From assembly GCF_036345175.1 (NCBI RefSeq), contig NZ_CP107780.1:8060001-8124000 (forward strand): a stretch of 64,000 bases of DNA. Direction: 5' to 3'. The first letter of the stretch is position 1. The number at the start of each line of letters is the position of its first letter. The notes under the pieces are model-generated. The model was not told the origin of the DNA, ran no database searches, and was given only the letters and a program-made list of their open reading frames with translations. Positions 25,246 to 31,724 of this stretch are shown here, piece after piece. This stretch comes from Streptomyces sp. NBC_00576. GTDB taxonomy: Bacteria > Actinomycetota > Actinomycetes > Streptomycetales > Streptomycetaceae. A program made the position numbers and the translations under genes.

Positions 25246-25881
25246 ATGGAATTGACTGCCCGGACGCCACGCCGAGTCGAGTTCGTACTCGATCTCATCT
25301 GCGTCCACTCGTACATTGCCTTAACCCGCTGGTCCCGTGCGGCGAAGCGGTTCCGCGACTCCGGGGCGGAGGTCGAGGTCGTCTTCCGCCCTTTCCAGCT
25401 CGCGCCTGAGACCCCGTCCACCGGCAGGCCGCTCTTCGAGGTCCACAAGGAGGCCTTCGGCGAGGAGAAGGCCCGAGCCATCGTCCGGGACACCGGCTTC
25501 GGTGCCGAGGACGGGCTGAGGCTGAACTTCGAACGGGCCGTGTACACCAACACGTTCGAGGCGCACCGGCTGCTCGCCGATGCGGCTGGGCAGGGCCTGG
25601 GCGAGGCCATGGCGGAGCGGCTCTTCCGCGCCTACCTGACGGATGGATCGAACATCGGTGATCCGCACACCCTCGCCCGGCTGGCCGACGAGATCGGCGT
25701 TGTACGCAGTGAGGGCGGAGGCACCGCCCTGCGCGCCGAACTGGACAGAGTGCGCACGCTCGGCATCGGCTCAGTGCCTCTCGTCCTCTTCGACGGCGGG
25801 CCGGCCCTGGGCGGAGCGCAGCCGGAGGCCGTCTATTTCCAGGCCCTCACCACGCAACCGGATCCGTCCCTCAGGGGCTGA
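25246..25881 (+). CDS. DsbA/FrnE-like thioredoxin-fold oxidoreductase
   Basis: A 211-residue DSBA-like protein resembling FrnE-type proteins found in polyketide clusters. The usual CPWC active site after the first strand is replaced by CVHS (C19 to S22 in DLICVHSYIAL), so only one Cys remains. The cis-Pro loop is GIGSVPLVLFDG. The ATG at 25,246 (GGAGG upstream) is preferred to 25,204, which would overlap the hydrolase. A monothiol or glutathione-type activity is more likely than disulfide formation. Confidence 0.8.
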   Translation: MELTARTPRRVEFVLDLICVHSYIALTRWSRAAKRFRDSGAEVEVVFRPFQLAPETPSTGRPLFEVHKEAFGEEKARAIVRDTGFGAEDGLRLNFERAVYTNTFEAHRLLADAAGQGLGEAMAERLFRAYLTDGSNIGDPHTLARLADEIGVVRSEGGGTALRAELDRVRTLGIGSVPLVLFDGGPALGGAQPEAVYFQALTTQPDPSLRG

Positions 25882-26090
25882 ACTCAGCCGCCCGCACAGC
25901 GGGTTGCCCGTGGCGGCGATCGGTGCTGGATCCGACGGTTCACACGCCGAGTGGTCCGGTCTCCGCCCGCCCCGTCCGGCCTTCCGCGGTCAGGAACAGC
26001 AGCCGGGCGGCGCGCTGGTCGCGCGAGATCGCGGTACTCCACAAGGGTCGGCGATTTCGCCGTCCGCCGGGGTGATACCTGCCAATGACC

Positions 26091-26136
26091 GACGCCTGGA
26101 TGCCCCGGCAGGAACCTGCCGGGGCATCCAGGCGTC
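26091..26136. terminator. Perfect 22-bp-arm hairpin between convergent genes
   Basis: Positions 26,091-26,112 are exactly complementary in inverse orientation to 26,115-26,136, with AA between. The stem begins GACGCCTGGATG and closes at GGCAGG/CCTGCC. It lies 9 bp before the FMN reductase stop (minus strand) and 210 bp after the DsbA-like stop, so it should terminate both. There is no T-tract. Confidence 0.85.
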
Positions 26137-26144
26137 GAGCGTGG

Positions 26145-26705
26145 TCAGTTGTCGCGCACCGTCCGCATGGCGGTACCCCAGGAGACGACGTCGTCAAGCA
26201 TCGCGATCACCGCGTCCTCCTGGTGGGGCTGCGGCTTGAGCTCCTTGAAGTCGACGAAGTCGTGGTGCATCAGCAGGGCGGCGTGATGGCGTACATCGGC
26301 GATGCCGATGGCGGCCATGGTGTTGCGCAGATGTGCAATCGCGCGGCCGGCGCCCTCCATTCCGTAGCCGACGAAGCCCGCGGACTTGTCGTTCCACTCC
26401 GAGTACAGGAAGTCGAGAGCGTTCTTCAACACTCCCGGGACACTGTGGTTGTACTCGGGCGTGACAAACACGAAGGCGTCCAGGGAGCTGACCTTCTCGG
26501 CCCAGCGACGCGTGTGCGGCTGGCTGTAACCGCCTATCAGGGCGGGCACGGGCTCGTCGAGGTGCGGCAGGTCGTAGTCCTTGAGGTCGACCAACTCGTA
26601 GTCCGCGCCGCCATGCCGCTCGGCGACGTCGAGCACCCACCGGCCCACGTCCTCCCCGACGCGTCCCGGACGGGTACTGGCGATGACAATTCCGACCTTG
26701 ATCAT
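26145..26705 (-). CDS. NAD(P)H-dependent FMN reductase
   Basis: A 186-residue flavodoxin-fold reductase. It has the phosphate-binding ASTRPGR (about 9-15) and the flavin loop TPEYNHSVPGVLKNALDFL, diagnostic of the NADPH-dependent FMN reductase family. It reduces FMN or quinone-like compounds in the cytoplasm. The start ATG at 26,705 follows AGAGAG. It is divergent from an AraC regulator across about 160 bp, a typical regulator/target arrangement. Confidence 0.88.
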   Translation of the reverse strand: MIKVGIVIASTRPGRVGEDVGRWVLDVAERHGGADYELVDLKDYDLPHLDEPVPALIGGYSQPHTRRWAEKVSSLDAFVFVTPEYNHSVPGVLKNALDFLYSEWNDKSAGFVGYGMEGAGRAIAHLRNTMAAIGIADVRHHAALLMHHDFVDFKELKPQPHQEDAVIAMLDDVVSWGTAMRTVRDN

Positions 26706-26863
26706 GAATAGCCGCTCTCTGTTCGAAGTGGGAGACGGGCCCCCGGCGCCACAGAATTGCAGCGTACGTAGATCGATTGAGAGGTTCCATGCGTCACAGT
26801 CCGCCATCCATACGCGTGCGTCTCGCAGAGCTGCTGTTCTGACCGCACCGCTACACTGCTGCG

Positions 26864-27850
26864 ATGGATCTCCTCAGCCAGGTCACCGCCGCGATGCGAT
26901 CCGGTCGGCCGCGGTGGGTACGCATTGAGGCGCGTGGCGCATGGGGCCAGCGATTCCAGTCTGTCCCGGGGGCGGCGTTCCACCTGGTCCTGCAAGGCTC
27001 CGCCGTCCTGATGCCCAACGCCGACGACAAGATCCCACTCGGCGCCGGATGTATCGCTCTGCTCCCCGGCGGGGTCGAACACGGCGTGGCCGACGGCCCC
27101 GACGTACCCGCTGCGGAGAGATCGGCGGGTACGCGGCAGGAGTTCTCGGCCGAACCGCGCACTCTCGTCCTGGGAGAGAGCGCGGATGCAGGTCAGACGG
27201 CTTCCACGGTTGTGCTCAGTGGGATGTTCCCCTTCGATCGGAGTCTGTGCCACCCGTTACTCAACGACCTGCCGGAGGCCATATATCTCCCGGCGCGGCT
27301 GCAGCAGGAACCTTCCCTGAGGGCGGTCCTGGACTCGCTGTGCCATGAGTTGGAGCACCCTGACATGGGTTCCGACTTGGCGATCGGCACGTTGCTGGAC
27401 ACCCTGCTGGTGTACGTCCTGCGCTGGTGGTACCGAGAACACGGCGCGGGTACGGGCTGGGGTCCGGCGCTCAACGACCGGGCGATCAGCAGGGTGTTGT
27501 GCTCCATGCACAACTACCCGGGGGAACCATGGACGGTGGAGAGGCTGGGCGCGGTGGCTGACCTGTCCCGTTCCGCGTTCGCCCGCAGGTTCACCGACCT
27601 CGTCGGCCGACCGCCGCTCGGCCATCTGACCTGGGTCCGCATGAACACCGCGGCAGAGCGGCTTCGAAAGACGGAGGAGCCGCTGAGCTCGGTGGCACAA
27701 CAGGTCGGATACACCTCGGAGTTCGCCTTCTCCTCCGCCTTCCGGCGCGAGTTCGGAATCGCCCCCAGCGCCTATCGCCGGCAGGAGGCCACAGCCGGCC
27801 CGAGACGCTCCCGGGCCAGGCCTGGCACGTCACCGCGGCCGGGTGGGTGA
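26864..27850 (+). CDS. AraC-family regulator with cupin sensor
   Basis: A 328-residue regulator. The N-terminal cupin (Cupin_6-type, about 10-170: FHLVLQGSAVL, LGAGCIALLPGGVEHG) senses an unknown ligand. The C-terminal AraC domain (about 205-305) shows WTVERLGAVADLSRSAFARRF and VAQQVGYTSEFAFSSAFRREF. The ATG at 26,864 has no ribosome site; TACACT at 26,852-26,857 fits a -10 box for a leaderless transcript. It probably controls the divergent FMN reductase. Confidence 0.87.
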   Translation: MDLLSQVTAAMRSGRPRWVRIEARGAWGQRFQSVPGAAFHLVLQGSAVLMPNADDKIPLGAGCIALLPGGVEHGVADGPDVPAAERSAGTRQEFSAEPRTLVLGESADAGQTASTVVLSGMFPFDRSLCHPLLNDLPEAIYLPARLQQEPSLRAVLDSLCHELEHPDMGSDLAIGTLLDTLLVYVLRWWYREHGAGTGWGPALNDRAISRVLCSMHNYPGEPWTVERLGAVADLSRSAFARRFTDLVGRPPLGHLTWVRMNTAAERLRKTEEPLSSVAQQVGYTSEFAFSSAFRREFGIAPSAYRRQEATAGPRRSRARPGTSPRPGG

Positions 27851-27857
27851 CGCGGGG

Positions 27858-28160
27858 CTGTATCACTGACTCGAGTTGCGGGCGGGTGCGGTCAACTCGG
27901 GCAGCACAGGATCTGCTTGTCGACGTAATTCTGCGTCGCGTCGCCGGGATCGCTCAGGTCTCGCGCCACGATGTCGAAGGTCCCGTTTCCGTTGTCCAGA
28001 ACCCTGACGATATGCCCGTCGGTCTGCGTGGACATCGTCCCGTCCGCCACACGTTGCCGTTGCCGACGTGACGCGAGTCCGGTATCTGGCAGCGGGCGTC
28101 CCGGGCCCCGACACGGTGTAGGCGTCCTTGCCGTAGGCCCAGGTGCCGCGGCTCATCCGC
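27858..28160 (-). pseudogene. Degenerate toxin-like C-terminal tail fused to an immunity-gene scrap, copy A
   Basis: Read on the minus strand with two frame changes, the sequence gives WAYGKDAYTVSGPGTP, then HVGNGNVWRT, then DGHIVRVLDNGNGTFDIVA and DATQNYVDKQ, ending in a stop. The next bases (27,866-27,908) match 30,870-30,912 at about 38 of 43 positions, where they encode the middle of an immunity-like gene. Relative to copy B at 30,795-31,110, roughly 110 bp between tail and immunity segment are deleted. I do not recognise the parent family. Confidence 0.6.
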
Positions 28161-28201
28161 CGCCTGACCCAATCCGGCGAACCTACGCGGTCACCAGCAC
28201 G

Positions 28202-28576
28202 CTAGTGAGCCCAGGGCGGTGTGATGGTGTTGCCGTCAGCCAGTTTGGCGGTGAGCCCGACACGTGTGGTGACCCACATGTGGGCGGGCTGGTCGGTGCT
28301 GTTGGCGACCGCCAGTTCGGAGCCGGCAGGTGCCACTGCCGCGTCACCTGTGCGGAGTTCGGCGCTCTCACCGTCGATGGTGAGTCGGAGACGACCGGAG
28401 AGGATGTAGAAGGTCTCCTCGTCGCTGATCGTGTGGGTCGGCCCCACCATTGCGGCCGGAATCTCGACGCGCCAGGCGGCGAGGTCCCGGCTGCCGGTGT
28501 CCGGACGGACGTAGGAAACGAAACGGCCACCGTGAATCTCGTGTACGACGGCCTCGGCACTGCGAATGAACGGCAT
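28202..28576 (-). CDS. Single-domain cupin protein
   Basis: A 124-residue cupin. Motif 1 reads GPTHTISDEETFYILSG, where the usual HxH is reduced to one His plus Glu, and motif 2 lies around PAGSELAVANSTDQPAH. Small cupins of this kind bind metals or small ligands. The ATG at 28,576 has GGAGG 7 nt upstream. It is divergent from a MarR regulator with palindromic operators in the 70-bp gap, so it is probably that regulator's target. Confidence 0.82.
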   Translation of the reverse strand: MPFIRSAEAVVHEIHGGRFVSYVRPDTGSRDLAAWRVEIPAAMVGPTHTISDEETFYILSGRLRLTIDGESAELRTGDAAVAPAGSELAVANSTDQPAHMWVTTRVGLTAKLADGNTITPPWAH

Positions 28577-28589
28577 ACTGCGGCCTCCA

Positions 28590-28639
28590 TCTAGACAGGT
28601 TCCTTGTCTAGATAGACAAGCTGCTTGACGAGTTATAGT
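28590..28639. promoter_or_regulatory. MarR operators and promoter in the cupin-MarR gap
   Basis: Two overlapping palindromes, TCTAGACA-N7-TGTCTAGA (28,590-28,612) and CTTGTCTA-GA-TAGACAAG (28,603-28,620), are followed by GCTTGAC-N8-GTCAAGC. TATAGT at 28,634-28,639 is a good -10 box 7 nt before the MarR ATG, giving a leaderless message. A dimeric regulator bound here would cover both divergent promoters. Confidence 0.75.
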
Positions 28640-28646
28640 CAAGCCC

Positions 28647-29087
28647 ATGGACGACGCCCTGGTTTTCTCCGCACTCGTGCTGGCACTCTCCGGACAGCTG
28701 GTGCAGGAAATCCACACCAGCGTGTCCCAGCAGGGATTCGAGGACCTACGGCCTGCACACGGCTTCGCCTTCGCCCGGATCTCGGTGGGTGGCGCCACCA
28801 CGGCCGACCTGGCCGAGCACCTGGGGGTGACCAAGCAGGCCGCCGCCCAGCTGGTCGAGGAGCTGGTCCGAAAGGGGTACGTGGAGCGGCATCCACACCC
28901 GCACGATGCCCGCGCCCGCCTCCTGGGGCTGACCGAGACCGGCTGGGCCGCCACGCGCGCCGCCGACCAGGCGGCCCGGGCTGCCGTCGCACCGTGGCGA
29001 GAAGTACTGGGCGAGGCGCGCTTCAGCGAACTCGTCGCCGACCTGACACTCCTTGCACCGCCGGGACCGATCCGCCCTGCCTGGTGA
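28647..29087 (+). CDS. MarR-family transcriptional regulator
   Basis: A 146-residue MarR protein with the winged helix-turn-helix in the middle (ATTADLAEHLGVTKQAAAQL, then VERHPHPHDARARLLGLT as the wing) and N- and C-terminal dimerisation helices. The ATG at 28,647 directly follows a -10 box. It probably represses itself and the divergent cupin gene, releasing on binding a small aromatic or oxidative signal. Confidence 0.9.
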   Translation: MDDALVFSALVLALSGQLVQEIHTSVSQQGFEDLRPAHGFAFARISVGGATTADLAEHLGVTKQAAAQLVEELVRKGYVERHPHPHDARARLLGLTETGWAATRAADQAARAAVAPWREVLGEARFSELVADLTLLAPPGPIRPAW

Positions 29088-29553
29088 GCCGATGGCCCAC
29101 CGCTCAACCGCGTACGACATCCTCGCCCCCTTGAGCGAGGAGACAAAACGCCGTCTTCCACACGGCACTGCTGGACGAGCTGCCCCACAACCTCAAGGCA
29201 CCCCCAGCCGGACAGGCTGAATGACCGGTCCGTACTGAACGTCCTCGGCGCGGTCCGGCGACGCGTGAGGGCGCTGGGAGGGCGGGGAGTACCGTCCGAT
29301 GCGAGCGCCACGCGTCTCGCGCAGCATGTAGCGCCGTACGGGCCCCCGCCTCCAGCAACTCGCTCCGCCGTCGCGACCTTTCGGCCTGCGTCGGCTTCTC
29401 TGTGAGCATGAACCAGGGCTCGTGCTCGGCGAGGAGCGGGTTCTCCTCCCAGCGCGGCCTGACTCACGGCGGATTCCCCACCTGAAGATCTCTGGCTGTT
29501 CCCAAGGGGCGACGCCCTGTTCCGGGCTTCCTTGCTGGCCGGAGTGAGGGGCG
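29088..29553 (-). other. Gene debris, no intact gene
   Basis: The minus strand between about 29,450 and 29,250 encodes LLAEHEPWFMLTEKPTQAER and then RSELLEAGARTALHAARDAW, a coherent helical segment with good codon use but no start and a frame break on both sides. I do not recognise the family. The rest of the stretch shows no gene or notable structure. Confidence 0.5.
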
Positions 29554-30123
29554 TCAACTCGTGGTGACCAGCTCGTCGAGTAGCTGCTCCAACAGATTGT
29601 TGTCACCGAGGAAGCTCTTCACCGAGGCGTCCTCGTTGCGTTGAGGGTCCATGCCCGACCAGTTCAGGGCGTATCCCGCGTCGGCGCTCAGCTGGGCCAG
29701 GAACGCCCGCTGGGCACGGCCGTTGCCCTCGCGGAACGGGTGGAGGACGTTCAGGTCGCCGTGCAACGTGGCCAGTTGGATGACGAATTCCTGCCGGGGG
29801 AGATCCCGAAGATGACCGGATGAGGCGAGACGGCCGAATACCTCTCCGGCGTAGGACATCAGGTTTCTCGCCGGGCAGAACGGTGTGCGCTTGGCGATGT
29901 TCACGGTGCGTAACTCGCCTGCCCACGGATAGATGTCACCGAAGATCGCGGCGTGGAACGCTTGGAGATGGCCGAGGTCGTACGTGCCGGGTAGGGGGCG
30001 TTCGGCGAGCATGACGAGGCGCGCCCGGGTGATGTCCGCCTCCGCTGCCGCGAGCAGCTGATGGTCGGTGATGCCGAGCTTGTTGCGCAGCACGCCGTTG
30101 GGCATGGCGTACGGATCGTTCAC
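29554..30123 (-). CDS. Fic/DOC-family AMP-transferase toxin
   Basis: A 189-residue Fic protein. The full catalytic motif HPFREGNGRAQR (H128 to R139) is intact, with a flap region around RTVNIAKRTPFCPA. Fic enzymes transfer AMP to target proteins, often gyrase subunits in toxin systems. The start is GTG 30,123, overlapping the stop of the preceding antitoxin gene (GTGA), so the pair is translationally coupled. No inhibitory helix is in the toxin itself, so inhibition should come from the partner. Confidence 0.9.
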   Translation of the reverse strand: MNDPYAMPNGVLRNKLGITDHQLLAAAEADITRARLVMLAERPLPGTYDLGHLQAFHAAIFGDIYPWAGELRTVNIAKRTPFCPARNLMSYAGEVFGRLASSGHLRDLPRQEFVIQLATLHGDLNVLHPFREGNGRAQRAFLAQLSADAGYALNWSGMDPQRNEDASVKSFLGDNNLLEQLLDELVTTS

Positions 30124-30470
30124 CCTGCCCGTCGCTCCGAAGTCTGTCGGTGGCGGGCGATCGCGCGGGCGACAAGGGTGTCCACGTCGAGGTCGCCCTT
30201 CACGTATGCCTCGGTGTCGCGGTCTGAGGCCTTGGAGGCCTGGAGCCCCTCGGCCTCGATGGAGCCGGTGGCCGAGGCGACGGCCGCACGTCGTGCCGCT
30301 CGGCCGCTCAGTGCCTCGAAGGCCTCGACGGACAGGAGGACGCCCTGGGGCTTGCGGTGGGCGCCGATCAGGACCGGGTCGGCATCCGCGCCGGACTCCG
30401 ACAGGTCAGCCAGGATCCGCGACAGTCCCGCGCGTGCGTCGCTGACGGTCACGACCTCAGGGATCTCCAT
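30120..30470 (-). CDS. Fic antitoxin: Phd/YefM-like domain plus VbhA-type inhibitory helix
   Basis: A 116-residue protein. The N-terminus (about 1-60; VVTVSDARAGLSRILADL, GVLLSVEAFEALSG) is a Phd/YefM-type antitoxin fold expected to bind operator DNA. The C-terminal half is helical. It contains SIEAEG at residues 70-75, which fits the [S/T]xxxE[G/N] motif by which class I antitoxins such as VbhA obstruct Fic ATP binding. It precedes and overlaps the toxin gene. The domain pairing is seen in sequence; inhibition is inferred. Confidence 0.82.
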   Translation of the reverse strand: MEIPEVVTVSDARAGLSRILADLSESGADADPVLIGAHRKPQGVLLSVEAFEALSGRAARRAAVASATGSIEAEGLQASKASDRDTEAYVKGDLDVDTLVARAIARHRQTSERRAG

Positions 30471-30500
30471 GCTGTCACCGTACCCATAGAGAGGCTTGAT

Positions 30501-30515
30501 TCTGTACAGATTCTA
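30501..30515 (-). promoter_or_regulatory. Operator/promoter of the Fic toxin-antitoxin operon
   Basis: A perfect 10-bp palindrome TCTGTACAGA (30,501-30,510) lies just downstream of TAGAAT (minus strand, 30,515-30,510), a good -10 box, and 31 bp before the antitoxin ATG. This is where a Phd-type antitoxin would autorepress. Confidence 0.6.
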
Positions 30516-30711
30516 GTACGGATTCCGGTGAGTGTCCCGTCCCGGGCGGGGTTGAACCGGACCACCGGCACATCGCGCCGGTTGGACGAGAACGACGAAG
30601 CCCCCATCTGGACCGCTCCGACGTGCGGCGCCTCCTTGCGTAGCCATCAAGGTAGCCACGGAAACGCCTTCCCAGCACGTTTGTGCAGGTCATAGCGTTG
30701 CAGTGATTCTC

Positions 30712-30738
30712 CCCGGCGTACAGCCCGACTCGTCTGCC
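30712..30738. repeat. Right att-like direct repeat of the rnpB 3' end
   Basis: The same 27 bp as 21,946-21,972, here without the rest of rnpB. Immediately to its right, CTGACC-N12-GGTCAG followed by GGGGCTTTT (about 30,757-30,788) forms a hairpin with a short T-run. Confidence 0.85.
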
Positions 30739-30794
30739 CCTGGAGGACCAAGCCTGCTGACCGGTGAAATCGCAGGTCAGGGGGCTTTTGAGGG

Positions 30795-31004
30795 TCACAT
30801 CATGTGCACCTCGACATCGAACCCTTCCGTGAGCGCGTCATTCAAATGCCCGGCGTGGGCACCGAAGAACTGACTCGCGTTGCTGGCAGGTGCGGTCAAC
30901 TCGATCAGCACATAGTCGGGTGCATCGTCGGTCGACCCGCCACAGATGCAGCATCTCAGCCGCTCGGTCACCACGCCGGTCCACGTTGATCGCTCGTCGC
31001 TCAC
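30795..31004 (-). CDS. Small immunity-like protein
   Basis: A 69-residue protein starting at a GTG that overlaps the stop of the toxin-tail frame (TCGTGAGC). It has a CCICGG zinc-knuckle-like pair and a DYVLIELTAP strand. No family is recognised. Its position directly after, and coupled to, a toxin-like C-terminal tail is the usual place of an immunity gene in polymorphic toxin loci. The function is inferred from context only. Confidence 0.5.
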   Translation of the reverse strand: MSDERSTWTGVVTERLRCCICGGSTDDAPDYVLIELTAPASNASQFFGAHAGHLNDALTEGFDVEVHMM

Positions 31005-31110
31005 GACCACTTCCCATCTCGGATCTTCTTGGCGACGTAATTCTGCGTCGCATCCTTGATGGCGGTGTTGTGCCCCCACTGGGATCCCGGCCGCGAACCG
31101 CTCGCGGTCC
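31001..31110 (-). pseudogene. Orphan toxin-like C-terminal tail, copy B
   Basis: The minus strand reads GSRPGSQWGHNTAIKDATQN followed by YVAKKIRDGKWS and a stop. The DATQNYV core is shared with copy A at about 27,911-27,950. No N-terminal portion is present: upstream sequence passes directly into a VapC tail fragment. It is thus a truncated last exon-like scrap of a larger lost gene. Confidence 0.55.
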
Positions 31111-31122
31111 AAGGCCGTCATG

Positions 31123-31165
31123 TCAGAGGTCGTCCGGCCACAGACGGAACGTGTGGTCTCTTCCC
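31123..31165 (-). pseudogene. VapC tail fragment
   Basis: The minus strand encodes DHTFRLWPDDL and a stop, matching the end of the intact VapC at 37,604 (GHTAFRLWPDGL). The DNA similarity continues past the stop for some 20 bp (CGCTCGCGGTCCAAGGCCGTC against CGCTCGCAAGTCCAGGGCCG near 37,581), so a duplicated chromosomal segment rather than chance is likely. Confidence 0.6.
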
Positions 31166-31181
31166 GTCCCGGACAAGCGCT

Positions 31182-31640
31182 TCAATGCTGCGGAGGATCG
31201 AAGGAGTCGATGTCGGGCAGGCGATGGGGATGGTAGGCCGCCAGCCCGGCGCCCGCGAGCCACCAGCCGCGGTACACCAGAGCCCGGCACAGGCGCTCGT
31301 CGAACTGGTCGAAGACGGTCGGTACCAGCGACAGGTCATCTCCGCCGTAGGTCCGGTCTTCGGCGAAGGCCTCCCGCCACTGGTCCAGCCGGCTGGAAGC
31401 CTGGTCGGGGAAGTCGGTGGCCAGGCCCACGAGGACTCCTCTACGGGTACCCGGTGGCAGTGCCGCGTCGGGGCCCGCGGCTTGACCGCGTTGGAAGCGC
31501 TCGACGATCGACCGGGTGCGCAGGGCCGTACTCTGGCGGTACAGAAGGGAGTTGGCGCGTGCGAGGTCGCGGATCACCGGGACACCGCCGTACACCCCCG
31601 GGCGCAGCAGGCCGCCGGCCGCCTTCAGGTCTGTACGAGT
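31182..31640 (-). pseudogene. Patatin-like phospholipase, C-terminal fragment
   Basis: The frame encodes the tail of a patatin-like protein: RQSTALRTRSIVERFQRG, then VFDQFDERLCRALVYRGWWL and GLAAYHPHRLPDIDSF, as at the end of streptomycete patatin-family proteins. The catalytic GxSxG and DGG parts are absent. Upstream it runs into a terminator hairpin rather than more gene. Truncation probably occurred when the neighbouring protease gene arrived. Confidence 0.55.
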
Positions 31641-31675
31641 GAGCCTCAGGCGCCGCGCTGCGCCTGAGGCTCACT
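31638..31675. terminator. Terminator of the protease-lectin operon
   Basis: AGTGAGCCTCAGGCG (31,638-31,652) and its exact complement (31,661-31,675) form a 15-bp stem with an 8-nt loop, 50 bp after the protease-lectin stop. On the plus strand CCTTTCC follows. Confidence 0.85.
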
Positions 31676-31724
31676 CCTTTCCCCGAGGCCTTCGACGACG
31701 GTAACGATCTACCGGTCCGGGATC

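Larger units (their letters stand above)
21973..30738. mobile_element. Decayed genomic island integrated at rnpB
   Basis: The segment is bounded by 27-bp direct repeats of the rnpB 3' end and has an AT-rich left end. It contains disrupted genes, an IS110 remnant, two regulator/enzyme cassettes and a Fic toxin-antitoxin pair. No integrase, excisionase or replication gene remains, so it is probably no longer mobile. It may also be the left part of a larger composite, because accessory DNA continues to at least 63.4 kb. Confidence 0.75.

Noticed and set aside
30739..30795. Integrase or excisionase remnant beside the right att repeat
   Set aside because: No recombinase motif can be read in either strand. 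The short hairpin with T-run is simply a terminator.
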